Assembly: GCA_030267565.1 (NCBI GenBank)
Contig: BRXU01000012.1
Span: 352,501-416,500, forward strand
Direction of reading: 5' to 3'
From: Pleodorina starrii
Lineage: Eukaryota > Chlorophyta > Chlorophyceae > Chlamydomonadales > Volvocaceae
Length of the DNA: 64,000 nucleotides
Shown one piece after another: positions 24,500-33,981 of the stretch. The translations under genes and the position numbers were made by a program. Positions within the stretch are counted from its first letter, which is position 1, and each line of letters begins with the position of its first letter. The notes beneath the pieces were generated by a model that made no database searches, was not told the DNA's origin, and was given only the letters and a program-made list of their open reading frames with translations.

Positions 24500-25750
24500 T
24501 CGCCATCTTCAATCTTTTGCACTGACCCGTCTATCTGTGTATAGAGCATCTAAGGTGTTATATCTCAGCGCATATTTGGCAGGACATGCCAGGAAAGTGG
24601 CGCTTCCCTCGGCCGTGTTCCTATAGGTGGTTAGTTGGCACACGCCGTACGGTGCACGGGAGGGAACTGCCACGGCAAACGCAACACAACGGGCCAAATC
24701 TTCAGTTTTCTTAGGCTCTGTTCCAGGGAACTTCAGCAAGTCCTGGCCCAGGAGAATTTTTGGGGGAAGTAAGGGGTTTTTGCCAGGACGAAGTCCCGGT
24801 CCGCTCCATCCTGGCGTGCCAGGAGGGTTTCGGCCTTCACTATGGATGGACCCACGTTCTGGCAAACTTGGGCCATATTGGATGCAAGCGTCTGCTTACC
24901 AGCCACTTTGCGACAGCAGGCGGCATCCCCGAAGGCTCGCCCTTGCTGCTGGAGTTTCCGCCGGTGGGGCTGCACGCCGTGGAGGGCTCATCCAGGTACT
25001 TCCATTCGTTCTGTGTCGGGGCATCACGCGCAAGCCACATGGAGGGCCATCCGAAAGTGCAGTTACGTTTGGAAGCAAGGGAAGGCTAGTCAAAAGGCAT
25101 AATGGGGAAGGTAGGGAAACTAACAAACGAGGCAGCGGAGTTGAGCTACTCCACCCAGTCATATGCAGGACACGCTCTCATCCTTGTGATAGCCACAGGG
25201 ATGGCTTTGATTGGATGATTCAGAAACTCACCAGGGGCCTGTCCAACGCCGGCCCAATGAAGCCCATCAAATCGCCCCGTGGGCTCTGCCCGTCGGTTGC
25301 CTCCACTTGCTGGAATGCACCGGTGGTCGCTTTCAAGACGCCAAACTTTTCTTGAAACAGGCGCTGCACGCATCAGGGCACACGTACGTGTTTGTGTTAA
25401 CAAGTGTGCAGTCTGAATCACCGATCGAATGAGCTGGGCTTATCTTCCTGCCCGTTAGTTGTTGGGTATTTTGTAATGTCATATGTACTTATGCATTACT
25501 ACATCCGTCGATTCGATCGTTTGGCAACAACGTGAATGTTGTTACCGCACTTTACTTCAGGCAGGTGGCCTTCTTCACATACACTCGCTGTTAGAGGAAG
25601 GATACATGCATGCACGCGGGTTTATGCGCTCTAGACGGGATCTACTAGATAATACCTTGAACTAGGTTCTAGCGCTCGATAAGTAGTACCTTGCACAAGG
25701 CTGGCCTAACCCAGCCAGCGCGCCCTGCCCTTCCCCCTTCCTTTCGCGTT
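24500..25750. other. Unassigned region with an orphan exon-like segment
   Basis: Positions 24720-24850 resemble 54890-54990, so duplication homology resumes here. Positions 24859-24894 are identical to 57320-57355 next to the DIRS element. Positions 24919-24995 have an acceptor (ACAGCAG), a donor (CCAGGTACTT) and strongly biased codons reading GIPEGSPLLLEFPPVGLHAV on the plus strand, but no neighbouring exon was found. A minus-strand frame (24509 to about 24800) also looks protein-like; its family was not recognised. Confidence 0.35.
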
Positions 25751-25763
25751 GACATTCTGTAAG

Positions 25764-26006
25764 CAGTAAAGGCTTATCCCGCGGATGCTCAGGAGCCAGG
25801 CTTACACTCCCCCCCCTTAGAGTGAGCCGTCCTCGGCGTCCATGCATGGGGCCTCCCCACCCTCGCAAGGGTTTTACCCGATAGCCAGCGCTTTGACCAG
25901 GGATCGAACCGGCGACCTCCCGAGCACGAGGTCGTACGGCATAGGTCTCGATACCAATTGTAAGCAGTAAAGGCTTATCCCGCGGATGCTCAGGAGCCAG
26001 GCTTAC
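25764..26006 (-). mobile_element. tRNA-derived SINE-like element, copy 2
   Basis: Reverse-oriented copy of the 20294 element. The 42-bp modules at 25764-25805 and 25965-26006 flank the same A-box-like and B-box (GGTTCGATCCC on the minus strand) segment, with the anticodon-arm-like stem kept apart from loop changes. Confidence 0.68.
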
Positions 26007-26155
26007 ACTTTCCCCCTGGTGGCACCTTCGTAAAGCCACGCAAGTGACCACCTTCCTTTACAAAACACCACCTATGTGAAAAATGCGCGCCCCCAGCTGC
26101 AAACCTAGCTACGTAGCCAACCAAGAGTGTCATTGGTCCAGGCCTGTAATGTAAG

Positions 26156-26340
26156 CAGCAAAGGCTCATCCCGCGGATGCTCAGGAGCAAGGCTTACATA
26201 CACACCCCCTTCGAGCGAGCCGTCCTCGCTCGGCGTCCATGCATGGGGCCTCCCCACCCTCGCAAGGAATTTATCCGAAAGCCATGCGCTCTTTTTAAGG
26301 ATCGAAGCGGCGACCTCACATTCAAATGGTCGTATAGACA
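26156..26340 (-). mobile_element. SINE-like element, copy 3 (degenerate, one module only)
   Basis: One module (26156-26197, a few changes) is followed by a tRNA-like part whose B box has decayed (CGCTTCGATCC). There is no second module, so the copy is truncated. Confidence 0.55.
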
Positions 26341-26442
26341 TGGTTATGACATGTTCTAGGCACTTAACCCCCTAGGAGGAAATCCACAAACTAAACAGAC
26401 CCACGGGCGAAATCCGAGCCACGGGTGAGGCTAAGCCTCACT

Positions 26443-27366
26443 TCAGGGAAACCAGCTGCTGATCAAATGATGGCACCCGACACGTTTGTTTGAATTTCGG
26501 TGAGTTGTCTCACGCACCTTAGTCAGTTGGCTCGTGAAGTTGCTGTTGACCTTAGCCGGTTGGTATGGGCTGGTCGCCCAGCACACGTAGGCGCCGCCCA
26601 TTGACTGTGCGGGGCCCTGTGGCTGCTGCTGCTCTCGGAAGTCTCGCATAGCAGTCATAGGCCTGGTCCACCGACCGCTGGCCGGTGTCTCTCCCCACCC
26701 AGAATCGTACGTCAGCTTGGGGCCAGCTGCTGTGGCTGCCCGAGTTGCCCCGGCAGGGCTCCGACAGGCATCCAGCACTGCCAGGGACGCCTTTGCGTGC
26801 TGCCGCATGTGGCCGAGCACCTCCTCCTCGAAGCAGATGCCGTATGAGCTCTTGGGCTTGGCGTCATTTGGCATGAGGTAGTGGTTGCCGCCATCGGTCA
26901 TCCCGTGTCCCGAGTAGTAGAAGAACGACCAGCACTTGCCGCTGCGTTCTTGGAGCAGCTCCTGTGTTACGGGAGGTCGGCCGTGCGAGGGGGCAGCAGA
27001 AGGTGTTGAAATGGATCAGACACATTACCCAATAAGGCGGCCGACTTGAACGACATCACGGACGCACACAGCATGCGTGTAGCGAGCTGCTGATGGCCAT
27101 ACAGGAACGAACATATCTTAAGGAAGCGTACGGCTACGGACCTGAAACGTAGTGACGGCGTCCAGCAGGCTGTTTCGGTCTGCCTCTGCAACCACTAAAC
27201 CATCCTGAGAGTCAACTCCGTTCTCTTGGTCATGACGCAGTATTGCTTTTGTCGCAAGGCCTTCAAGGCTGCCGAATACGAGCTTCGCCTCATGGCCGGC
27301 GCACTTTATTGGGGGCAAGTGCTTGTAGGCGCCTACCCCGATAACTAAAGCCACACAGTCTAACAT
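26443..27366 (-). CDS. Caspase-fold protease (peptidase C14, metacaspase/orthocaspase-like)
   Basis: Two exons, 27366-27142 and 26961-26443, joined phase 0 at an acceptor ending CACAG. The frame gives 247 residues. The start MLDCVALVIGVGAYKHLPP is the first strand of a caspase p20 fold. The catalytic His is H94 in FFYYSGHG and the Cys is C141 in VLDACRS, spaced as in C14 peptidases. These enzymes cleave after Arg/Lys (metacaspases, orthocaspases) or Asp (animal caspases). DACRS resembles bacterial and algal orthocaspases more than the DCCHSG of plant metacaspases. The last part is less certain: a GTGCGT donor after SQLTK (about 26519) may lead to further exons not found here. A preceding exon is also possible. 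Confidence 0.75.
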
Positions 27367-27754
27367 TATACTGTGCGGTACACACTCCTCCGGATTGTTC
27401 GGACCATATGTCTAATGTAGTAATGTTAATATAAATACTGGATAAGGTTTCAATTGGCCAGCGCCGCTCCCAGGCTCATAAACATCAAAATAAATACAGT
27501 TAGGAAGCGCTTTTGTTGCGTATTCGCGAAATGTTTGGCTGATGCTTCCTGATTACAAGCTTCGTGAGTTAATAAGGCCCGCCCACATGAGACTGATGGC
27601 TCATCGTGGACGACCTGCCACAAGAGAAGGACAGGGGAGGACTCCAAAAGTTTCTGAAACTTCAGAGTCTCGGATCTGGCATAACAAGGTCTTCGTGCAG
27701 CGTTCAGCGTTGGTGCACACGTACGACAGGCTGAGTGTGGAAAATGATGATGCG

Positions 27755-27915
27755 TCAAAAGACACAACACAACACAACAACACAACAACACGACAACAAC
27801 ACGACACAACACAACACAACACAACAACACAACACAACAAACAACACAACACAACACAACAACACAACACAACACAACACAACAACACAACAACACAATA
27901 AACATAATAACACAA
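27755..27915. repeat. ACAAC/ACACAAC microsatellite
   Basis: Simple C/A repeat immediately upstream of the L1-type ORF1. It reads as poly-Cys/Val on the minus strand and is not coding. Confidence 0.93.
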
Positions 27916-27963
27916 CACTTCGGCTTTTGAGGTATCAAGATTGTTGGGGCTGAGCAGAAGAGG

Positions 27964-28879
27964 ATGGAGACGCCAGCCGCGAATAGGTTCTCGGTTTTCA
28001 GGTCCTTGGAAGATCTGGTGGAAGAGACGCGCCTCCGGACGAATGTGACTAAGGAACTAATGGAGAGCATAATAAAACGGGCCGCCGTTGGTGGAGATCC
28101 TATGCAAGCCGCCAAGACCAAGTGGGAGGAGACGAGCTGGGAGCCTGGGAAGGACGTTTACAAGAAGCTGGCCCAGAATATGCCGACGGATGTCCTCATT
28201 TGTGAGCTTTTCTCACGGCTCAGCGAGACTGACGCCGCCTTGTCCTCTTGCGTGGATGACCAAGCGGAACTGGCCGGCCGTGTGGAGGCACTGCAGTCAA
28301 CATCAAGTGACACCACCAACCGTGTTCAAGCTTTGGAGATGCTTTCTGAGGCGTTTCAGGCGGATCACAGGGCCATGAAGGAGGCCGTTTTACAGCGCCG
28401 GATGTCGTGCAGCGAGGCCTCGACGTCGGACTCGCCGTCAAGCGCCCCCAAGGGTGATGCGGATTTGGGCGAGCTGGTGCTCAAGAACCTTACCAAGGCA
28501 CAGCTGCAAAAGTTGCAGGGAGGCGTGTGGAGTGACGTTCTTGGGCCGGGTTCGGGGGAGTTTGGCGCTAGGTATCTTCGTTGCTGGCAATCGAGCGGTA
28601 GGTGGAGTGCGGTAGGTGGAGTGCGGTAGGTGGAGTGCGGTGGTTGGGGTGGACCCCCACAAGCGGATCGCGTTTACCAAGTTGCTGAGCAAAGCACGGC
28701 AGGAGGGTTGGACGAGCGTGGTTGTCACACCGTATCTGTCCACGGAGGTGATGGAGCTCAGGAGGCAGCGGACGGAGGTGTTTCGGTCCCTGATTAACAG
28801 CGGGTTCTCCCCTAAATGGTCGGGGCAGGCGGACATCAGGTACTCAAGCGAGGGCAAGAGCGTGTTGTACGACTTCTGA
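27964..28879 (+). pseudogene. L1-type LINE ORF1-like protein, frameshifted by a 14-bp triplication
   Basis: An open frame from ATG 27964 encodes a charged, coiled-coil-prone protein (TKELMESIIKRAA, RVEALQ...TNRVQALEML). The downstream part (28639-28879, other frame, TGA) has the ELRRQRTEVFRSLIN and SSEGKSVLYDF pattern of the C-terminal RNA-binding region of L1-like ORF1 proteins. The frames meet at 28597-28638, three copies of a 14-bp unit. Two extra copies (28 bp) account exactly for the shift, since with one copy the frame is open throughout. No ORF2 (endonuclease/RT) follows, so this is a dead fragment or a domesticated ORF1-like gene. The LINE assignment is by pattern and moderate. Confidence 0.55.
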
Positions 28880-29525
28880 CTCTTCTGCTTGGCGTCGACT
28901 TTTGGTTCTCTGAGCGAACAGTTCTTTATTCAACTCAGTTCAGGGCTTACGTTTTTCTTTTCTTTCTGTGTCTTTGTGTTTCGAGTTCAAGTGGTCCATG
29001 AGCCTCCTGGCTCGTCTGGGCCTTACGAGCTCAAAGCTTGTAACAACATCACATCACATCACAAAGACATGCGTCCTTTACGCATATATCAGCAACATTA
29101 AGAAGATGCTAGTACGTAAGAGATACGAACGTCAGCAACGTTTAGTGGATTTTCACACTTGAAAATGCTTACGCGTGGGAACGGGGCGGATGAGGGCAGA
29201 ATCCTTCGCATATGGAAACATCTGCGCGATTAGCACGGAATAGACGAATTACCATGGCGGGGTGAAGGCCCGTTGTACGCACCGGGACGAGCTTTGGAAA
29301 GATTAAAATCCGATAGCTACTTAGATTAATCTGCTTTGCTTAGCCCAACGCAAGAAAAAATGTCGGGAGTAAGCGCCTTGACGGAAAAGTTTGATACTCG
29401 GTACGTTGGTGCCGATAGCTCTAACGGACTGTCGTAAATTTATGATACAGTAATATAGAATTGCTCCTAGCAATAGGTGCATAATTGATTATAACGGTTT
29501 ACTATGGTTTCAGGAGGACCATAGA
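28880..29525. other. No gene seen; left flank of the Mutator-like element
   Basis: AT-richer sequence with no supported frame. It ends with the target duplication AACGCGGCG at 29526-29534. Confidence 0.5.
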
Positions 29526-29534
29526 AACGCGGCG

Positions 29535-29830
29535 CGACGACCCTAAATGTGTCCAGAGTTCGGCGGTTGGTCGTCCAGTCCTGCCCGTACCAATGGCGTC
29601 ATCCTTATCGAGGAGAGCGATTCCAAGCGCAAACTACATCATAGGCATCGCAATTTTCAAGCAACGACGTTCGCATTCGAACGCACGCAAACGAGCTGCA
29701 GCGAATACTATGTAATGTACTTCACACACTTCACACGCCACTAAATAAACGCAGAAGTGATATTGTGAAAGAGAAATATCGCAATAACAACATGCGTCCA
29801 TTCCCGCATCAACCTGGTCCTGACTGCCCA
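29535..29830 (+). repeat. Left terminal inverted repeat of the outer element
   Basis: About 300 bp, reverse-complementary with some substitutions to 37600-37894. It includes a conserved block ending AACAACATGCGTCCATTCCC, also shared with both arms of the inner element. Confidence 0.85.
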
Positions 29831-29839
29831 CCTGGAAAG

Positions 29840-31328
29840 CATGGCGTGCTTCCAGCCGTGGCACTGTCATCCCTGGCAAGCCTATCGCGCTGGTTTTTAC
29901 AGTGGTTATCGGTGGGGAGCCGAGGGGTCGGTCAGCGAGTGCGCACCACGCGCCAGATTGGGCATAAGGGGGGGCACCGCGCCGCCGAGAAGGGGCGAGC
30001 AGCTTCGAGGGGTACGGGGTGGGGCCCACGGCACACCGAAGAACCCAACACGGACAAACGGGGACGGCTAGCATGATCGCGGGCCGGCGGGGCAGCCGGC
30101 GCTCGCCAGAAAGGGCGGGCACGCAGGGGGGGCAGGTGCAGCCACACGGGACACGGCACTCCGTTTGCTGAGCGACGCGCTGCACCCGAATGCCGTCGGG
30201 AACGCAGGGGATCACACCTCCCCGAGGCCGGGACCCGGGCCGGCACCAGCAGGGGCGGGGCGACACGGGAGCGGGCGCGGCGCCTCTTCAGATATAGGGC
30301 TGGAAAGCAGGCGCCGGAGCCTGGGGGCCTGGAGCGGGACCCTACACCCGCTTCCAGCATCGGCTACGGCAGGGGATCGACTACCCGGGTCGGGCGACCC
30401 GGCCCGATGCCCGCGGCGGAGGCCGGCGAGGCAGGGGAATGCCGGGGAAGCCGAGATCGGCGGGAGCCCCGGCAGGGTTGACGCTGGCGGGGTCAGCCTC
30501 GCTGGAAAGGCGGTGGGGCCCGGGGGCGCGGGGCGGGGCGGCAGCACGTGTTTTGCTACCCAGCCCGGGAAGCTAGCAGGCCCGCCGCAACCGCAGCTCT
30601 GCCGCCGCTGCCGCCGCTGCCGCTGCGGCGATGCTCGCCCGCCGCGCCGTCGGAGGCATCCCGCCGACATGGCATCCGCGGATGCAAGAGCAGTGCCAGG
30701 TCCCGCCGGGGCCCACGGCGGGCGGGGTGTGGGCGGCCGCTGATTCCCTTACGCGCGGGGCGGGCGGGTTCCCGTGGGAGTTGCGGGAGCAGGGGGTTGC
30801 GGCCGCGACACCGGCGACACCGGCGTGGACACCCTCTCGCGCCGGGGTTGCCCCGGAGCCCGGGGTACTTCCTGTTCAGTCACGCCATGACGGCCCGCCT
30901 GGGGGCGGAGTGGTTGGGCGTGCACGTTGGGGGGAAAGTCCGGCTGCAAGGGGGGAGAGACGGGAGAGTGGGCTAATGACGGGACAGGGAAACCGGGGGT
31001 CGAGACGAGGGAAGGGTTGAGGCGCCTTGAGGGCAAGGGTGGGAAAGTGGAGGTTCCCGGGTACCTGGCGTAGGAAGGGGAAGCACCCGCATGTGGTCGG
31101 GCTGGTGACAGGGGAGGGAGTGGGATGGCATGGCCTCAGTAGACCCTCGGAATGTGGAGCGTGTGCCCCCCCCTTACAGACTCTCGCAGGATGGGGGCAG
31201 GAGAGCGCCTGGGCGGGAAGGGGGAGCGGGTCAGCATGGGAAGCCCTGAGCGGAGAAGGCGAGTTAAGTACACAATTGGGTGACAATGCGACACAGGGAG
31301 GGGACCTCGCCCCGCCAAAATTGCCAGA
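29840..31328. other. GC-rich core of the outer Mutator-like element
   Basis: Very GC-rich and G-skewed, with long shadow frames but no domain. Segments near 29990-30060 and 30770-30910 recur in the inner element core (38750-38820, 39520-39670), so the two elements belong to one family. I see no gene. Confidence 0.6.
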
Positions 31329-31333
31329 GTCCG

Positions 31334-31573
31334 TGTAAGGTATTCCCGTAGTTGAAAAGTGTGAACATGCGCGCCAGTTTAGTTGCGCTAAACGTGCGTA
31401 CGACAGAAGCGCGCCATTTGTGCACCGCGTTGCTATATAACGCGCCAGCGTTGTGCAGGTTGTTATGTCTTTGTTTATTATACAATTGTGGATTGGCAAG
31501 CCGGCTTATGTCGCGCCTCCCAAACGTGTAACGAATTGAGCATCCCAATTGGAGTGGACCCCATTCTCTTTCA
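31334..31573 (+). repeat. 5' LTR
   Basis: 240 bp, TG...CA ends, with a TATATAA box near 31434 that probably drives the element and a TGTAA near 31525 that could serve poly(A) addition in the 3' copy. Confidence 0.92.
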
Positions 31574-31575
31574 GT

Positions 31576-31588
31576 TGGTATCAGCTAG
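31576..31588 (+). promoter_or_regulatory. Primer-binding site (TGGTATCAGC...)
   Basis: Two bases after the LTR. TGGTATCAG matches the 3' end complement of initiator tRNA-Met, the usual Ty3 primer. Confidence 0.8.
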
Positions 31589-31674
31589 GAGATCCTCCTC
31601 GACCTCTACGCTTCTTCTCTGGTCGTCAACGTATCTTCGTCGTCTTCCTTCGTCGCCCCGTTTTCGCCAAAACC

Positions 31675-32031
31675 ATGGACCGCACCATCGCCGCCTCCCG
31701 ACCCGCCCTTCCCAACCGCCTGCCCCTCGGCACGCGCACCATCAACGTCTCGACCGCTCTCCGCGAGCAGCGCAAGAACGCCGGCCAGTGCCTGCAGTGC
31801 GGCTCCTCGTCGCACTACAAGCGCTCCTGCCCAGACCTCCTCCGCCTCGTCCGCCAGCAGACTTCCACCATCTCGCAGCCCTTTCGCAACCGCAGCCGCC
31901 CGCCCGCCCGCTCGCCCTCCCGTCCCTCCGACCCCTCCCGCTCCGCCACGGACCACCGTAAGCGTCCCCGCCGCGACGACCAGCACCGCCGCGCCGACTC
32001 GACCCGCCGCCGCTCCTCGGAGCGCCGCTAA
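31675..32031 (+). CDS. Ty3 element: Gag-like zinc-knuckle protein
   Basis: 118 residues from ATG 31675. Basic throughout, with one CCHC knuckle CLQCGSSSHYKRSC (C-x2-C-x4-H-x4-C), the RNA-binding motif of nucleocapsid proteins. There is no room for a large capsid domain. The next frame overlaps it and opens well upstream of the stop, reading Pro/Ala/Thr-rich sequence, so a frame shift rather than termination may be used. Confidence 0.7.
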   Translation: MDRTIAASRPALPNRLPLGTRTINVSTALREQRKNAGQCLQCGSSSHYKRSCPDLLRLVRQQTSTISQPFRNRSRPPARSPSRPSDPSRSATDHRKRPRRDDQHRRADSTRRRSSERR

Positions 32032-32032
32032 C

Positions 32033-33559
32033 GTGGCTTCCGTGCCACCACCGGTAGATAAGGTTAGCCACAGCCTGCCGGTGCGTTCTGCTGTGCAGCC
32101 GTCAGCCGAGACTGACGCCGATACGCCCCCGTTCAACGTACAGCGCCTCGCCCTGGTCGCCAGTAAGCCTGCTCGTCGTGTTGGTTGCATGCGTGCCCGT
32201 GTAGCAGCAGCCTCCACATCGGGTGTGCACCCGGCTGACAGCGACTGGATGCTTGCGCGCTCGGTTTTTCTCGACCTCGATTCGCAGTACGGCCCGTTCA
32301 CCGTCGACGCCTGCTGTGACGACTACGGTATCAATGCCCACGTCAACCCGTTCTTTTCGCCGTCCCGCTCCTTTCTGTCGGCCCATGTCGACGGAGAGTG
32401 TGTCTGGATGGTACCGCCGATCGCCAACCCGTCCGCCTTCATCTCCCAGTACCTGGAGTCCAAAACCGCCAACCCCCTCACCTCCGCCGTCATCGTCCTG
32501 CCCGACCGCCCCAATGCCCCCTGGGCACCCCTCATCCGCCACATGACCGTCGTGCGCCGCTTCCCCGCCGGTGCACAGATCGTCTGCCGCCGCTCGCCTT
32601 CCGACGCCTCCCAGTACGAAGACCCAGGGCCCTCCCCCTGGCCGCTCATCGCCCTCCACGATCCGCCGTCCACCACCCCGTTCGCCCTTGCCACCACCTC
32701 CACTACGTCGCTACCCTCGTCGCCTTCTTCTCTTCCTACTTCGTCGCCTTCTTCTCTTCCTACTTCGTCGCCTTCTTCTCTTCCTACTTCGTCGCCTTCT
32801 CCTCCTCCTACTTCCTCGCCTTCTCCTCCTCCTACTTCCTCGCCTTCACCTCCGTCCACCTCGTCCCAACCCGCCTCCGCCACCCCCGCCTCGTCCGCCC
32901 ACGTCTCCCTCGTCAAATCCATCTCCCACCGCCTCTCCAACCCGCCCGCCCCCGCACCTCCACCCGTCGACCGTCCCCCACCTTCCCGCTCCAACGTCGC
33001 CCGCCTCGTCTCCCGCTTCTCCCCGTCACCCCCATCTCCCCAACCCCCCACGGCTCTCCGCGTGTTTCCTTCGCCTCACCCGTTGTTTCGCCGCCACCCG
33101 TACCCACCACCGCCTCGCCGGCCCCTCGTCCCCTCCCACGGCCTGCCCTCAAGCAGCACCACCGTCTCCATCAGCCTTCTCTGCCACCGGTCGACGAAAA
33201 CGCGACCACATCGCAGTTCCACGTACCCCCCATCACCGGCCGCCTCGCAGCCGCCGATCTCTCCTCCTCCCTCATCGTCTTCAACGCCACCATCGCCGGC
33301 CGCCGTGCCCGCGTCCTCCTCGACTCCGGCGCATCCCGCAACTTCATCGCCAACGCCTTCATCGACCAACACCACCTCCGCCCCGCCGACCTTCCACCTT
33401 CACAAGCCTTCCGCGTCCGCCTTGCCAACGGACATCTCGCCCTCTCGTCCTCCGCCCTCACCCACGTCCACCTGGCTATACAAAACCATCACGAGCGCAC
33501 CACCTTCTTCTCCCTCGACCTTGACGGTTACGACGCCATCCTTGGGAAGCCCTGGTTGA
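32033..33559 (+). CDS. Ty3 element: methyltransferase-like domain and Pro/Ser linker
   Basis: Frame 2 region following the zinc knuckle; no ATG is needed if it is reached by frameshift. Residues about 65-190 (DWMLARSVFLDLDSQYG, FTVDACCDD, VWMVPPIANPS, VIVLPDRPNAPW) have the layout of the Dam-type methyltransferase-like domain found behind RNase H in DIRS elements, and parallel the domain at 57900-58320. The Pro-Pro after the aromatic strand would correspond to the PP of an N6-adenine methyltransferase DPPY motif, but the full motif is absent, so activity is doubtful. A (SSLPTSSP)n linker follows. The true frame leaves this ORF near 33044-33049. Confidence 0.6.
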   Translation: MASVPPPVDKVSHSLPVRSAVQPSAETDADTPPFNVQRLALVASKPARRVGCMRARVAAASTSGVHPADSDWMLARSVFLDLDSQYGPFTVDACCDDYGINAHVNPFFSPSRSFLSAHVDGECVWMVPPIANPSAFISQYLESKTANPLTSAVIVLPDRPNAPWAPLIRHMTVVRRFPAGAQIVCRRSPSDASQYEDPGPSPWPLIALHDPPSTTPFALATTSTTSLPSSPSSLPTSSPSSLPTSSPSSLPTSSPSPPPTSSPSPPPTSSPSPPSTSSQPASATPASSAHVSLVKSISHRLSNPPAPAPPPVDRPPPSRSNVARLVSRFSPSPPSPQPPTALRVFPSPHPLFRRHPYPPPPRRPLVPSHGLPSSSTTVSISLLCHRSTKTRPHRSSTYPPSPAASQPPISPPPSSSSTPPSPAAVPASSSTPAHPATSSPTPSSTNTTSAPPTFHLHKPSASALPTDISPSRPPPSPTSTWLYKTITSAPPSSPSTLTVTTPSLGSPG

Positions 33560-33981
33560 CACAACACAACCCCCCCATCGACTGGCAGAACAACACCGTC
33601 ACCATCGGCAACAAAGTCCTCTCTGGCTCCACTTTCCGCCCCTCCGCCCTCGCCATTGAGTTCGTCTCCGCCGCCCGCATGCAGAAATGCATTCGCCAAG
33701 CCAACGCCCGACCACCTCCCCCAACCGCCTCCAACCCCCGTAAGCGTGCTCCATTCACTCCACCTCCACCCGTCTACCTCGGCATGCTCCGTCCCCTCGA
33801 CGACCCCGAGATCGACCCCGAAGCTCCACCCCAGCCCGCCGCCTCCCCTCCATCTGCACCACCTCCCCTCCAATCCGTCCTCCAACGTTACTCCACCGTC
33901 TTCGCCGAACCCACTGGCCTCCCACCGTCCCGCCCCTGCGACCACCAAATCCCCCTCACCCCCGAAGCCGGGCCGTTCTAA
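33044..33981 (+). CDS. Ty3 element: retropepsin-like protease
   Basis: Frame 1 segment. It contains VLLDSGASRNFI (aspartyl protease DSG) near 33316-33345 and YDAILGKPWL, both Ty3 protease signatures, then a Pro-rich linker to the stop at 33979. It begins where the preceding frame meets a run of six C (33044-33049). Confidence 0.8.

Noticed and set aside
27601..27918. Cysteine/valine-rich minus-strand protein
   Set aside because: Translation of the ACAAC microsatellite.
29932..31020. Long GC-rich frames in the Mutator-like cores as captured genes
   Set aside because: Frames exist on several strands at once, differ between the two related cores and show no domain; they reflect stop-poor GC-rich sequence.
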